Notes: generated from the sequence alone by a model not told the origin. DNA of 64,000 nucleotides from Pleurodeles waltl (GCF_031143425.1 NC_090443.1:1056717554-1056781553), one strand, 5' to 3'; positions 22,680 to 35,720 are shown, numbered from the stretch's first letter. Numbers and translations: made by a program.

Positions 22680-23600
22680 AGGATCTGATTGCCTATGCAG
22701 TGTCCAAGAGAATCTGTTGAGAGTGAAGGGGTTTGAGTTTCTTCATGGTGAGATATGAGGGAATATTGACGGGAGCGCAGATAATATTTTCAGGGTCTAG
22801 CCAGTGGGGATGATCAGTTTCATTGTTTGATACCCACTCGTGTTGCTAGAAAAGTGGATTGCTAGTGTCCAGTATTGGAAGTTGTACCCTCCTTCAGAAG
22901 AGTTTCACCCTAAGGCTTTTTAAGAGATTCTGGCCCTCTTCCCACTCCACAGAAAATTTGTTGTTATTTTATCAGTTGTATGAAAGAAGTTATTTGATAA
23001 TCTCAAAGGGAGCATTGAGGAGGTAAAGTTTTTAATCGGGGTAATCATCATTTTCAAGGTTTGGATTAGACACCATCAGGAGATATACTTGGGCGACCAA
23101 GATGAACGCAGGTTTTTTACTTTGTCAATGGTTTTGGATTCTTTATTTGAAGAGTCCCTGCTAAGACACTGGAAAATCTAATTCGTAGGTATTTGAGCTG
23201 TTTTGCCATTAAGCCCAGAATCCCCCAGGTGGACAGCGAAGCAGCATGAATTGAACGGGAACACCTCTATTTTTTCTTTATCTAGAGTGTATCCCAAGAC
23301 TTGGGAGGAGTTCTCTATAATTTTAGTTAGTGCGGGGATCGTCCTTAGAAAAGACAAGTATATAGTCCACGTAGGCTGCAGTCTTATAAGATTTGGCACC
23401 AAATTGGAAACCTTTGATCTCAGGCGAGGAATCAAGTAGCAAGAGCAATGGATTGATGACAAGTAAAACAAACATTGGCACAGCCAATAGGTCTCACTCT
23501 TTGGACCTTATAAGTGTTTAGCCAGAGCTATTGGTTTTGGCAATGTCTTTAAAGGATTTTATTTAGCAGTAGCAGGGTTTTTGCCGATCTGGGTCACTTG
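22680..23600 (-). mobile_element. L1-like LINE reverse transcriptase remnant
   Basis: The minus strand contains decayed pieces resembling an L1/Tx1-type reverse transcriptase: a degraded Y-V-D-D region at about 23360-23400 followed by a segment like the L1 stretch after the catalytic box (LGYTLDKEKIEVFPF). Several stops and frame changes. Boundaries are approximate. Confidence 0.55.
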
Positions 23601-23924
23601 ATTTTTGAGTGAATGATCAGAGGTGATAATACCCAAGCTGCGCACTGTCTAAGAAACCTCACAAATAACACCTAATAAAATAAATGCTATGCATGTTATT
23701 TTAAAAAGGTGCAAAACCGAGAGGTAGGGTGCCGGGCTGACGGGCGTGGGGAGGGGGGCTTGTTCAGACTGAGAAGGAAAGGGCACTGCAGAGAGTAACT
23801 ATCAGACAGGGAAGGAGTAATAAACCTTGACTAGCAAGGAAGGGGTACGCTGAGCCAGCTCTGCACGCCAAGAGGTACAACAGCCGCCTGAGCAAAGCAG
23901 GATGTTTGTGCAACGGGCAACCAG

Positions 23925-26900
23925 CTGTGTGTGCAGAAGAAAGCGTGTGCTTTGCACAGTGAGCCTGTGGAGAAGACACGTGTGTAGCAGCCAGTGGGAG
24001 CAGCGGCAGTGGGATGCGCAGGAAGCAGCGTGAGCAATGTGCGGGGAAGGCTGATGGGCACTGTGTGCAGCGCCACTTTTCTTAAATATGCCCCTGTGTG
24101 TGCAGGAGAAAGCGTGTGCTTTGCACAGTGAGCCTGTGGAGAAGGCACGTGTGTAGCAGCCAGCGGGAGCAGCGGCAGTGGAATGCTAAGGAAGCAGCAA
24201 GAGCAATGTGTGGGGAAGGCTGATGGGCACTGTGTGGAGCGCCACTTTTCTTAAATATGCCCCGGTGTGTGCAGAAGAAAGCGTGTGCTTTGCACAGTGA
24301 GCCTGTGGAGAAGACACGTGTGTAGCAGCCAGCGGGAGCAGCGGCAGTGGGATGCTAAGGAAGCAGCAAGAGCAATGTGCGGGGAAGGCTGATGGGCACT
24401 GTGTGCAGCGCCACTTTTCTTAAATATGCCCCTGTGTGTGCAGAAGAAAGCGTGTGCTTTGCACAGTGAGCCTGTGGAGAAGGCACGTGTGTAGCAGCCA
24501 GCGGGAGCAGCAGCAGTGGGATGCTAAGGAAGCAGCAACAGCAATGTGCGGGGAAGACTGATGGCCACTATGTGCAGCGCCACTTTTCTTAAATATGTCC
24601 CGGTGTGTGCAGAAGAAAGCGTGTGCTTTGCACGGTGAGCCTGTGGAGAAGACACGTGTGTAGCAGCCAGCGGGAGCAGCAGCAGTGGGATGCTAAGGAA
24701 GCAGCAAGAGCAATGTGCGGGGAAGTCTGATGGGCACTGTGTGCAATGCCACTTCTCTTAAATATGCCCCGGTGTGTGCAGAAGAAAGCGTGTGCTTTGC
24801 ACAGTGAGCCTGTGGAGAAGACACGTGTGTAGCAGCCAGCGGGAGTAGCGGCAGTGGGATGCTAAGGAAGCAGCAAGAGCAATGTGCGGGGAAGGCTGAT
24901 GGGCACTGTGTGCAGCGCCACTTTTCTTAAATATACCCCGGTGTGTGCAGAAGAAAGCGTGTGCTTTGCAGAGTGAGCCTGTGGAGAAGGCACGTGTGTA
25001 GCAGCTAGTGTGAGCAGCGGCAGTGGGATGCTAAGGAAGCAGCAAGAGCAATGTGCGGGGAAGGCTGATGGGCACTGTGTGCCGCGCACTTTTCTTGAAT
25101 ATGCCCCTGTGTGTGCAGAAGAAAGTGTGTGCTTAGCAGCAGTGAGCCTGTGGAGAAGACACGTGTGTAGCAGCCAGTGGGTGCAGCCGGCAGTGGGGGG
25201 CTGTTAAGAAAGCAGCGTGAGCAATGTGCGGGGAAGGCTGATGGGCACTGTGTGCAGCGCCACTTTTCTTAAATATGTCCCGGTGTGTGCAGGAGAAAGC
25301 GTGTGCTTTGCACAGTGAGCCTGTGGAGAAGACACGTGTGTAGCAGCCAGCAGGAGCAGCGGCAGTGGGATGCTAAGGAAGCAGCAAGAGCAATGTGCGG
25401 GGAAGGCTGATGGGCACTGTGTTCAATGCCACTTTTCTTAAATATGCCCTGGTGTGTGCAGAAGAAAGCGTGTGCTTTGCACGGTGAACCTGTGGAGAAG
25501 ACACGTGTGTAGCAGCCAGTGGGAGCAGCGGCAGTGGGATGCGCAGGAAGCAGCAAGAGCAATGTGCGGGGAAGGCTGATGGCCACTATGTGCAGCGCCA
25601 CTTTTCTTAAATATACCCCGGTGCGTGCAGAAGAAAGCGTGTGCTTTGCACAGTGAGCCTGTGGAGAAGGCACGTGTGTAGCTGCCAGTGGGAGCAGCGG
25701 CAGTGGGATGCTAAGGAAGCAACAAGAGCAATGTGCGGGGAAGGCTGATGGGCACTGTGTGCAGAGCCACTTTTCTTAAATATGCCCCTGTGTGTGCAGA
25801 AGAAAGCGTGTGCTTTTCAGCAGTGAGCCTGTGGAGAAGGCACGTGTGTAGCAGCCAGCGGGAGCAGCGGCAGTGGGATGCTAAGGAAGCAGCAAGAGCA
25901 ATGTGCGGGGAAGGCTGATGGGCACTGTGTGCAGCGCCACTTTTCTTAAATATGTCCCGGTGTGTGCAGGAGAAAGCGTGTGCTTTGCACAATGAGCCTG
26001 TGGAGGAGACACGTGTGTAGCAGCCAGCGGGAGCAGCGGCAGTGGGATGCTAAGGAAGCAGCAAGAGCAATGTGCGGGGAAGGATGATGGGCACTGTGTG
26101 CAGCGCCACTTTTCTTAAATATGCCCCGGTGTGTGCAAAAGAAAGCATGTGCTTTGCATGGTGAGCCTGTGGAGAAGACACGTGTGTAGCAGCCAGCGGG
26201 AGCAGCGGCAGTGGGATGCTAAGGAAGCAGCAAGAGCAATGTGCGGGGAAGGCTGATGGGCACTGTGTGCAATGCCACTTTTCTTAAATATGCCCCTGTG
26301 TGTGCAGAAGAAAGTGTGTGCTTCGCACAGTGAGCCTGTGGAGAAGGCACGTGTGTAGCAGCCAGCGGGAGCAGCGGCAGTGGGATGCTAAGGAAGCAGC
26401 AAGAGCAATGTGCGGGGAAGTCTGATGGGCACTGTGTGCAATGCCACTTCTCTTAAATATGCCCCGGTGTGTGCAGAAGAAAGCGTGTGCTTTGCACAGT
26501 GAGCCTGTGGAGAAGACACGTGTGTAGCAGCCAGCGGGAGTAGCGGCAGTGGGATGCTAAGGAAGCAGCAAGAGCAATGTGCGGGGAAGGCTGATGGGCA
26601 CTGTGTGCAGCGCCACTTTTCTTAAATATACCCCGGTGTGTGCAGAAGAAAGCGTGTGCTTTGCAGAGTGAGCCTGTGGAGAAGGCACGTGTGTAGCAGC
26701 TAGTGTGAGCAGCGGCAGTGGGATGCTAAGGAAGCAGCAAGAGCAATGTGCGGGGAAGGCTGATGGGCACTGTGTGCCGCGCACTTTTCTTGAATATGCC
26801 CCTGTGTGTGCAGAAGAAAGTGTGTGCTTAGCAGCAGTGAGCCTGTGGAGAAGACACGTGTGTAGCAGCCAGTGGGTGCAGCCGGCAGTGGGGGGCTGTT

Positions 26901-29828
26901 AAGAAAGCAGCGTGAGCAATGTGCGGGGAAGGCTGATGGGCACTGTGTGCAGCGCCACTTTTCTTAAATATGTCCCGGTGTGTGCAGGAGAAAGCGTGTG
27001 CTTTGCACAGTGAGCCTGTGGAGAAGACACGTGTGTAGCAGCCAGCAGGAGCAGCGGCAGTGGGATGCTAAGGAAGCAGCAAGAGCAATGTGCGGGGAAG
27101 GCTGATGGGCACTGTGTTCAATGCCACTTTTCTTAAATATGCCCTGGTGTGTGCAGAAGAAAGCGTGTGCTTTGCACGGTGAACCTGTGGAGAAGACACG
27201 TGTGTAGCAGCCAGTGGGAGCAGCGGCAGTGGGATGCGCAGGAAGCAGCAAGAGCAATGTGCGGGGAAGGCTGATGGCCACTATGTGCAGCGCCACTTTT
27301 CTTAAATATACCCCGGTGCGTGCAGAAGAAAGCGTGTGCTTTGCACAGTGAGCCTGTGGAGAAGGCACGTGTGTAGCTGCCAGTGGGAGCAGCGGCAGTG
27401 GGATGCTAAGGAAGCAACAAGAGCAATGTGCGGGGAAGGCTGATGGGCACTGTGTGCAGAGCCACTTTTCTTAAATATGCCCCTGTGTGTGCAGAAGAAA
27501 GCGTGTGCTTTTCAGCAGTGAGCCTGTGGAGAAGGCACGTGTGTAGCAGCCAGCGGGAGCAGCGGCAGTGGGATGCTAAGGAAGCAGCAAGAGCAATGTG
27601 CGGGGAAGGCTGATGGGCACTGTGTGCAGCGCCACTTTTCTTAAATATGTCCCGGTGTGTGCAGGAGAAAGCGTGTGCTTTGCACAATGAGCCTGTGGAG
27701 GAGACACGTGTGTAGCAGCCAGCGGGAGCAGCGGCAGTGGGATGCTAAGGAAGCAGCAAGAGCAATGTGCGGGGAAGGATGATGGGCACTGTGTGCAGCG
27801 CCACTTTTCTTAAATATGCCCCGGTGTGTGCAAAAGAAAGCATGTGCTTTGCATGGTGAGCCTGTGGAGAAGACACGTGTGTAGCAGCCAGCGGGAGCAG
27901 CGGCAGTGGGATGCTAAGGAAGCAGCAAGAGCAATGTGCGGGGAAGGCTGATGGGCACTGTGTGCAATGCCACTTTTCTTAAATATGCCCCTGTGTGTGC
28001 AGAAGAAAGTGTGTGCTTCGCACAGTGAGCCTGTGGAGAAGGCACGTGTGTAGCAGCCAGCGGGAGCAGCGGCAGTGGGATGCTAAGGAAGCAGCAAGAG
28101 CAATGTGCGGGGAAGACTGATGGCCACTATGTGCAGCGCCACTTTTCTTAAATATGTCCCGGTGTGTGCAGAAGAAAGCGTGTACTTTGCACGGTGAGCC
28201 TGTGGAGAAGACACGTGTGTAGCAGCCAGCGGGAGCAGCGGCAGTGGGATGCTAAGGAAGCAGCAAGAGCAATGTGCGGGGAAGGCTGATGGGCACTGTG
28301 TGCAATGCCACTTTTCTTAAATATGCCCGGTGTGTGCAGAAGAAAGCGTGTGCTTTGCACGGTGAGCCTGTGGAGAAGACACGTGTGTAGCAGCTAGTGT
28401 GAGCAGCGGCAGTGGGATGCTAAGGAAGCAGCAAGAGCAATGTGCGGGGAAGGCTGATGGGCACTGTGTGCAGCGCCACTTTTCTTAAATATGCCCCTGT
28501 GTGTGCAGAAGAAAGCGTGTGCTTTGCACGGTGAGCCTGTGGAGAAGACACGTGTGTAGAAGTCAGTGGGTGCAGCCTGCAGTGGGGGGCTGTTAAGAAA
28601 GCAGCGTGAGCAATGTGCGGGGAAGGCTGATGGGCACTGTGTGCAGCGCCACTTTTCTTAAATATGTCCCGGTGTGTGCAGGAGAAAGCGTGTGCTTTGC
28701 ACAGTGAGCCTGTGGAGAAGGCACGTGTGTAGCAGCCAGCGGGAGCAACGGCAGTGGGATGCGCAGGAAGCAGCAAGAGCAATGTGCGGGAAAGGCTGAT
28801 GGGCACTGTGTTCAATGCCACTTTTCTTAAATATGCCCCTGTGTGTGCAGAAGAAGCGTGTGCTTTGCACGGTGAGCCTGTGGAGAAGACACGTGTGTAG
28901 CAGCCAGTGGGAGCAGCGGCAGTGGGATGCGCAGGAAGCAGCAAGAGCAAGGTGCGGGGAAGGCTGATGGCCACTATGTGCAGCGCCACTTTTCTTAAAT
29001 ATACCCCTGTGTGTGCAAAAGAAAGTGTGTGCTTTGCACAGTGAGCCTGTTGAGAACGCACGTGTGTAGCTGCCAGTGGGAGCAGCGGCAGTGGGATGCT
29101 AAGGAAGCAACAAGAGCAATGTGCGGGGAAGGCTGATGGGCACTGTGTGCAGCGCCACTTTTCTTAAATATGCCCCTGTGTGTGCAGAAGAAAGCGTGTG
29201 CTTTGCACGGTGAGCCTGTGGAGAAGACACGTGTGTAGCAGCCAGTGGGAGCAGCGGCAGTGGGACACGCAGGAAGCAGTGAAAGCAACGTGCGGGGAAG
29301 GCTGATGGGCACTGTGTGCAGCGCCACTTTTCTTAAATATGCCCCTGTGTGTGCAGAAGAAAGCGTGTGCTTTGCACGGTGAGCCTGTGGAGAAGACACG
29401 TGTGTAGCAGCCAGTGGGAGCAGCAGCAGTGGGGGGCTGTTAACGAAGCAGTCAGAGCAACGTGCGGGGAAGGCTGATGGGCACTGTGTGCAGCACCACT
29501 TTTCTTAAATATGCCCCGGTGTGTGCAGAAGGCGTGTGCTTTTCAGCAGTGAGCCTGTGGAGAAGGCACGTGTGTAGCTGCCAGTGGGAGCAGTGGCAGT
29601 GGGATGCTAAGGAAGCAGCGAGAGCAATGTGCGGGGAAGGCTGATGGGCACTGTGTGCAGCGCCACTTTTCTTAAATATGTCCCGGTGTGTGCAGAAGAA
29701 AGCGTGTGCTTTGCACAGTGAGCCTGTGGAGAAGGCACGTGTGTAGCATCTAGTGTGAGCAGCGGCAGTGGGGGTTGTTAAGGAAGCAGAGGGAGTAATA
29801 CGCAGCGAAGGCTGACGGGCACCGTGTG
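23925..29828. repeat. 169-bp satellite array, about 35 monomers
   Basis: The string ACACGTGTGTAGCAGCCAG recurs every 168-169 bp (for example 24149, 24318, 24487, 24656 and 24825 for the GTGTGTAG anchor). Each monomer contains CAGTGGGATGCTAAGGAAGC, GTGCGGGGAAGGCTGATGGG, CGCCACTTTTCTTAAATATG and AGAAAGCGTGTGCTTTGCAC. Monomers differ by a few percent, with more divergent ones near the right edge. Since 169 is one more than a multiple of three, the many long minus-strand frames are read across all three phases and are not protein genes. Confidence 0.95.
24686..28075. repeat. 1,695-bp tandem duplication (10 monomers) inside the satellite
   Basis: Unusual variants (for example GAAGTCTGATGG at 24726 and 26421, TGTGCCGCGCACTTTTCTTG at 25078 and 26773, GGAGGAGACACG at 26004 and 27699) recur exactly 1,695 bp apart over the whole block. 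I saw no difference between the two copies where I compared them. Edges fall where neighbouring variants stop matching, near 24686 and just after 28095. Confidence 0.85.
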
Positions 29829-29994
29829 GAGCTGATAATATAGACACAAAACTTCTTTTTTGGAACAAGATTCTTTGCAAATAAGATGTGAAGACCCGTA
29901 ATTGTTTGAATGCGGAAGATCCTATAAAGAATCCAGAATCGTGTTTTTTGGCGTGTGTGGGGGGGTTTAAATGTAAAGTCTCCTGATAAACCAA

Positions 29995-30461
29995 GGGGCA
30001 TATTTAAGAGTCCCTAGAGCCACATATAGCCCCACCATACCGTCATTTGTTTTACGCTACGGCGGAGCTGATGTGCCATTTTCCCTGCACCATATTTAGA
30101 CAGTGGTGCAATGCTTGCATTGTGCCACTTTGTAAACCCTTGTGCCACATTATGCCTGCGCCAGGCATTATGTATGCCAGGGGTACGTTTCAGCGCTGGG
30201 GGGGCCAAAAAAATGGTACAAGGAAATCTAAGTGGCCACTGCTTAGAGCAGGAATTAAAAGGGGGCATGCCATTATTTTGGTGTTACTCCTGCAGAGTAC
30301 ATTAATAGCATTAAAAAATGACGCTATTGGCCCTTACCCTACTCCAGGGTGTATCGTATTTTAAATACGGCGCACACATGGTGGCGGTAGGCGGGTGCTA
30401 AGGGGCGCCAGGAAAGAGGCCCTGCCCTGGGTGCAGCGCCACTTTACTTAAATCTGCTCCC
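29995..30461. mobile_element. 467-bp MITE related to the satellite
   Basis: Ends are inverted: GGGGCATATTTAAGAG at the left and CTTAAATCTGCTCCC at the right. The inner halves also pair (GTGCAATGCTTGCATTGTGCC). The right end GTGCAGCGCCACTTTACTTA is nearly identical to part of the 169-bp satellite monomer. Flanks CAA/AAA do not give a clean duplication. Confidence 0.7.
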
Positions 30462-30874
30462 AAATGTCATTGTGTAGCCAATGGCTACATCTTCTGTCCT
30501 GTTAATTATCCTACTATTAACCACAGAGGGTGGGGCACCCATGGTACTATACACTCATAGCACACGCCTTCAGGAGTATAAGCCTTGCAAAGCGCACAAA
30601 ATGGTCTTGAGCAAGGCACCCCTCTAAGTACTGTTTCCCTCAATTCTCCCAAATATTACCACCCCTTTTCACACCATCTCCCTTCTCCCCCAAAGTGCAT
30701 GCTGTGCTTGCAGACACCCTAAAACAGACAGCACCCACAACCGCAGCAGGAGGTGGCATGAGCTTTCTACAGAAACCTGTTGGGCTAAAAGCATATTCTG
30801 TATGGACAGAACCCAACACATACAGTGATTCTGTGCAGATTCACCTGAGCCTTAAAGGAAAACACTGAGGTCCT

Positions 30875-31145
30875 GATTTATGAAAAGTTAGCACCTCCTT
30901 GGTGGCATATTCTGACGCAAAAGTGGCGCGAACTTACAAAATAAGGCCCATATTTATAGGAAAATGACAGAGCGCAACGATGCACCAAAATTGGCAGGGC
31001 ACGCCCACAGCAACACTCATTGCACGCCCCTCTGACAACTGCGCCGGAGGGCCCATATTTAGAAGGAGGTGTAATGCCACAAGAAGTAGCGTTACACCTC
31101 CTGTTTATGGAGCCGAGGTTAGCGCCACTGGAGCGTCACGTAACA
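30875..31145. mobile_element. Fragments of the same MITE family
   Basis: GGTCCTGATTTATGAAAAG at 30872 and GGCCCATATTTA at 30947 and 31050 resemble the termini of the MITEs at 11362 and 29995, so two or more broken copies are likely. The rest of 30462-31370 shows nothing else I can name. Confidence 0.5.
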
Positions 31146-31370
31146 CACGTAGACAACAGTAAAACACTAAAGCCAAACAAAAACAGTTATAAGAAACCTT
31201 CGCTTAAACTGACAAATAAATAGAGTCAATAGAATTATAGTAATCCTTTTGCAAACATTTTAAACCAAACCAAAAAATAAAGGCACCCCAAACAACGCAA
31301 ATAAAGCACTGAAAACGTAACGCAAACACGGCGCTAAGCCAGTGAACGGAAACACAAACACTTCTCACCT

Positions 31371-34300
31371 TCAAAAGTAAAACAAAAAGTCCCTAAGGCA
31401 GGATATAGGAAAAGATAGTGGAAGGGTACAGTACTTCGGCCACGCTCCATGGGAGTAAACAAATGTCAAAAAGGTGGGACAAACAAGGCACATTGACCCC
31501 TTACAAGCGACCAAATTTAAACGACATTGACAAAAAGAAACAAAAATCAGAAGGCGGGATGTGAGCCCACAAAGTATAAAAGAGCCGGCTGCCAAGTGAC
31601 CGCACAAGCGCTCTCCAGGCTTGACCTCAGAAGGAGAGGGGATAAAGGACATCCTTGCCTTGTGCCTTGATGTAACTCCAAGGGGAGGAGAGTTCACCAT
31701 TTCTTCCAATCTTCGCTCTATGATTGGCATAAAGAGCCCAAGGCACGTTGATAAAGGGCATGTGCCTCCAGGACCACCTGAAGGGAAGGCCAGTATCACT
31801 CGCTCCAACAGGCATAGAGGAGACCCTCGCCTTTTCCACAACATGGCAAAAGGTACAAATGTTATCTCTGGCCAATCTGCCCTTAACAAAGACCACTCAA
31901 GAGTTGTGGATGAGTTTCAGAATAACAGTTTCTATTCTCATTGCCCAAATGTTAGCAAATATTTTTGCTTCCAAATTGATCAATGAGACAGAGCGATAGT
32001 TTTTGGGTTCTGAGTGGTCTTTATCTTTTTTAGGAATTACCGCAATGGCGCATCTGCTGCGGTACCGGAGACGCAACCCTTCCGATGGAAGTAATCTAGG
32101 GTGTTCCTGAGCTACCCAATCAGGGAATGTTTGAAGGTTTTTTAGATGGTAACGGGGAAGCCCTCTGAGCCTGGAACTTTCCCAGAACGGATGGAGTTGC
32201 TGGCATTTAAAATTTAGGACTGGTCAATGGGTTTATTCAGCTTAGATTTATCGGGTTCTGAGAGTTTGACAATATAGAGTCAAATTAGGAAGCTTTTGCA
32301 GTCGAGCTTCTCGCCAGGGGCACTGGGTGTATATAGTTTAGCGTAGAAATCTTTATATATCTCTAATATCTCATTTGTTTCGTGTTTGAGGGAACCACTT
32401 GCGGCTTTGATATGTGTAATGCTATTAGAGGCGTTCTTAAATTTGAGAGCGGCCATTAAGGTTTTACCAGCCCTAGTAAGAAATAGAGGTTGTTTGGATT
32501 TTTGGGCGTGTACCCAGAGGTAGGCTCTTTTACTGACAATGGAATTGAAATTGTATTTTAATATTTTGATATAATTGAGTGCACCCTTAGCTTTCGTGTT
32601 CCTGAAAACTGGCTCTTTATTTTTCATTTCAGTAGCCAGCTTTTGGAGGGTTTCTTTAATCTCATGATTTTTCTTGGTCTTGAGTTTTATGATATGGCCC
32701 CTCATCCAGCATTTGAACTCATCCCAGAGAACTACGGGTGAGGAGACCGATTTTGTGTTCTCTTTGAAGTAGAAATCAATCTCTTTTTTTTAGATCTGTT
32801 ATATCTTTTGGATTTTCCAAAATGTCTCCATTCACGCACCAGATCCTCGTTCTCCGTCTATTGAAAGTGTTTTGGATGTTCATCAAAATTGCGGCTTGGT
32901 CAGATATCAAGATGGGATAGTTTTGGTCACTGATGTGGATTGAAAAAGAGGGTCTGAGACCTGTAGATAATCAATAGAAAAGAAACTGGAGTGTTGGGGA
33001 GAGAAAAAGGGAAAAGTCATTACTGGTGGGATTATGGAGTTTCCAAACATCTCTTAGTCCTTGTTTAGTGCAGAGGTTAATCATTTGTTTGTGGGATCCG
33101 GGGCTCCTGAAATTGAATGCCGAATGTCGATTAAGGATCGGATCCATCGGGAGATTAAAATCTCAACCTAGGATCAGTTTTGAATTGACCATCAGTTCCG
33201 TCTGTCTCCTATTGATAGACATCCAGAATGCCCATCATCTGCATTAGGGGCGTATATGTTCATGACTTATAACTCTTGTTTCCCAGCATTCAACCTAGTG
33301 GGCAACCATCCACTGAGAGTGTTGTGTTCAGCTGAAATTACTGCTAGTCCTGAAGCCTTCGAGATAAGGCTAAACACACCATTTTTCTTCCCACATGCGT
33401 CTGAATTTACCACCTCAGCTACCCACCCTCTTCTCATTAAGGGGTGCGTTTCTATAGCTAATTTTAGCTTCTTGCAGCAGTATGATATCCCCTGCTAAAC
33501 TTTTACAGTAATCCAGGGTTTTTGTTCTTTTTGAACTGTTTAGTCGTTGTTCGTAAGCCACTGGTTATTTCGCCTGATGTTTAGATGTGCTTCTCAGTGT
33601 CACCTCATGTTTCCAGATCCATATGAGGAGGTCTTCCTCAGTCCAGAGGCATGCCATTGAGTCCATCGAGTGGCCAGGTGTAGAAGGGCAAGCGCTGTAC
33701 AGGTGGGGCACTGGAAGCCGGATCTGTCTGCGGGCTTCCGATGGTGGTGCTAAGAGGCAGCGATGTTTCCAGAAACCCTTAGACAGGTGTGAGAGCAGGG
33801 ATTAAGCAAGGCCTTAGTGATGTGCAGGGCCACCTAGGCCATGCACATGGGAGTACACAATCTAACAAGCAGACGTGTTCAAAATAGCTTGGCACCAAGA
33901 GCTGTGTCTCCTACTCAGGCCTGTTCCCTTAAGCAGTGAAAATGACGTGGATCAGCTCGGTTGGCACAGGGAGGGCAGGGTGCCTGAGAGCTATGTACAA
34001 TATCTCACCACCATCCTCAACATCAGCGCGTCACTGCTCGTACAGCAGGCCTCACTTGGCTTCAAAGCTCTGGCCGAGAGGATTGCAGAAATGTTTGCTG
34101 ATTGCCGCCTCCGTGTCCTTGAGGTCATATTCACTACTCCAGCTTGCTCTGGGAGAACGCGTTTCGTCCCCTCACTCCTCCGGCCCCCCGCTTCACTCCG
34201 CTCCGTCTGCCATCTTAGGTGAGCACACAGGTTGTGGCAAAGCGGGTCAGGTACAGCGGGCCATCGGTACCTGGCAAAACCAGCTGCAAAGATCTCTTTC

Positions 34301-34415
34301 TTCACATACTAGGCTTCGGCCATGATGGTGTGGGCAGCAGAATTAAAAATCCAAAGATGAGGCCGGCATTGCGCAGAGCGCTCTCCGGAGCGCAAGAGTG
34401 AGCCACCATCTTGCC
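31371..34415 (-). mobile_element. L1-like LINE, 5' region to mid reverse transcriptase, decayed
   Basis: Minus strand. The 5' end near 34415 has CAAGATGGTGGCT, a YY1-like site. Around 33020-33260 are endonuclease-like remains (LNRHSAFNFRSPGSHKQM, then a degenerate S-x-IDY box). The segment 32280-32705 matches the region between endonuclease and reverse transcriptase (EILEIYKDFYAKLY). At 31980-32060 is the first palm motif (PKKDKDHSEPKNY), and at 31800-31896 VKGRLARDNI, all typical of L1/Tx1-type LINEs. ORF1 is not recognised. Many stops; not mobile. Confidence 0.7.
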
Positions 34416-34850
34416 TGGTACCAGGCCATGTCCCCTACCTGTTTAAAAAAAATATATATCTAAACAGTAAACATGCAACAGTGGCTCTTTAAATATTGGT
34501 TACCTTGTCAGACCGTCACACCTTAAAGGCCCAACCATCTTGGCAGTGTTCCCGCCTCATTTACATCATGGAACGGAATTAAATTCTACCATTGACAGGA
34601 GTGAATATCCAACGATCTCTGGAGTGGGGATGGATTGGGGAAAATGTTCTGTACATATAGAAACTTGTGAGTGCAGCCAAACAACTAGTTTTACCTGTTG
34701 ACCCTTGTGTGCCCCAGACCTACAAACATTCCTAGAGATACTATCTCTCAGACTGTTCAGATGGCTTGTGATCCAACTTCTCCTAAACTCCAGACACACA
34801 AGGCTGGCGACCACCCCCACCAGAGCCCTCACCACATAGCACACACTAAT
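34416..34850. other. No gene seen
   Basis: Short unassigned stretch between the LINE 5' end and the partial family R copy. Confidence 0.4.
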
Positions 34851-34854
34851 TCAC

Positions 34855-35710
34855 AGCCATTTTCACTGCACTTAAGTAACTTATAAGTCACCTATATGTC
34901 TAACCTTCATTTACTGAAGGCTAGGTGCAAAGTTACTAAGTGAGAGGGCAACCTTGCACTAGCAAAGGTGCCCCCCACACTGTCCAGGACCAATTCCCCG
35001 GACTTCGTGAGTGCGGGGATACCATTACATGTGTGCACTACATATAGGTGAATACCTATAGGTAGATTCACAATGGTAACTCCGAATATAGCCATGTAAG
35101 GTGTCTAAGACCATGGATTGTCCCCATTCCAAATCTGGTATTGAGGGGCCAATCCCATGCATCCTGGGGGCTCCACCATGGACCTCCAGTACTGCCAAAC
35201 CAGCTCTCTGAGGCTTGCACTGCAACTACAGCTGCTGCCACCTCACAGACAGGGTTCTGCCCTCCTGGAGTCTGAGCAGCTCAGTTCCAGGAAGGCAGAA
35301 CAAAGCATTTCCTTTGTGAGGAGGGTGTTACACCCTCTCCCTTTAGAAATAGGTGTTACAGGCTTGGGAGGGGTAGTCTCCCAGAGCCTCTGGAAATGCG
35401 TTGAAGGGCACAGATGGTGCCCTCCTTGCATATGCCAGTCTACAGCAGTTCAGGGACCCCCAGTCCCTGCTCTGGCGCGAAACTGGACAAAGGAAAGGGG
35501 AGTGATCACTCCCCTGTCCATCACCACCCAAGGGGTGGTGCCCAGAGCTTCTCCAGTGTGTCTCTGGCATTCGCCATCTTGCTTTCCAAGGTGTTGGGAC
35601 ACTCTGGAGATCTCTGAGTGGCCAGTGCCAGCAGGAAGGCTGGCCTGGCTTGTAGTGGATACCAAGGGGTACTTACACTCTGTACCAGGTCCAGTTATCC
35701 CCTAGACAGC
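34855..35710 (+). repeat. Partial copy of family R, mosaic
   Basis: Matches 38010-38790 of the full-length copy in order: ACTGCACTTAAGTAACTTAT, CTAGCAAAGGTGCCCCC, GTGAGTGCGGGGATACCATT, GGTAACTCCGAATATAGCC, CTCTGGAAATGCGTTGAAGG, GCGAAACTGGACAAAGGAAA. The last 70 bases (35640-35710) correspond to the opposite end of the family and are in reverse orientation, so a rearrangement joined two pieces. Confidence 0.7.
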
Positions 35711-35720
35711 CAGGGTCATA

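Noticed and set aside
23831..29399. Long minus-strand open frames (up to 213 codons) in the satellite
   Set aside because: They are produced by the 169-bp repeat read through three phases. The same peptide recurs in shifted registers and there is no start, splice or domain evidence.
31621..31986. 121-codon frame on the + strand
   Set aside because: Antisense shadow of the L1-like reverse transcriptase remnant.
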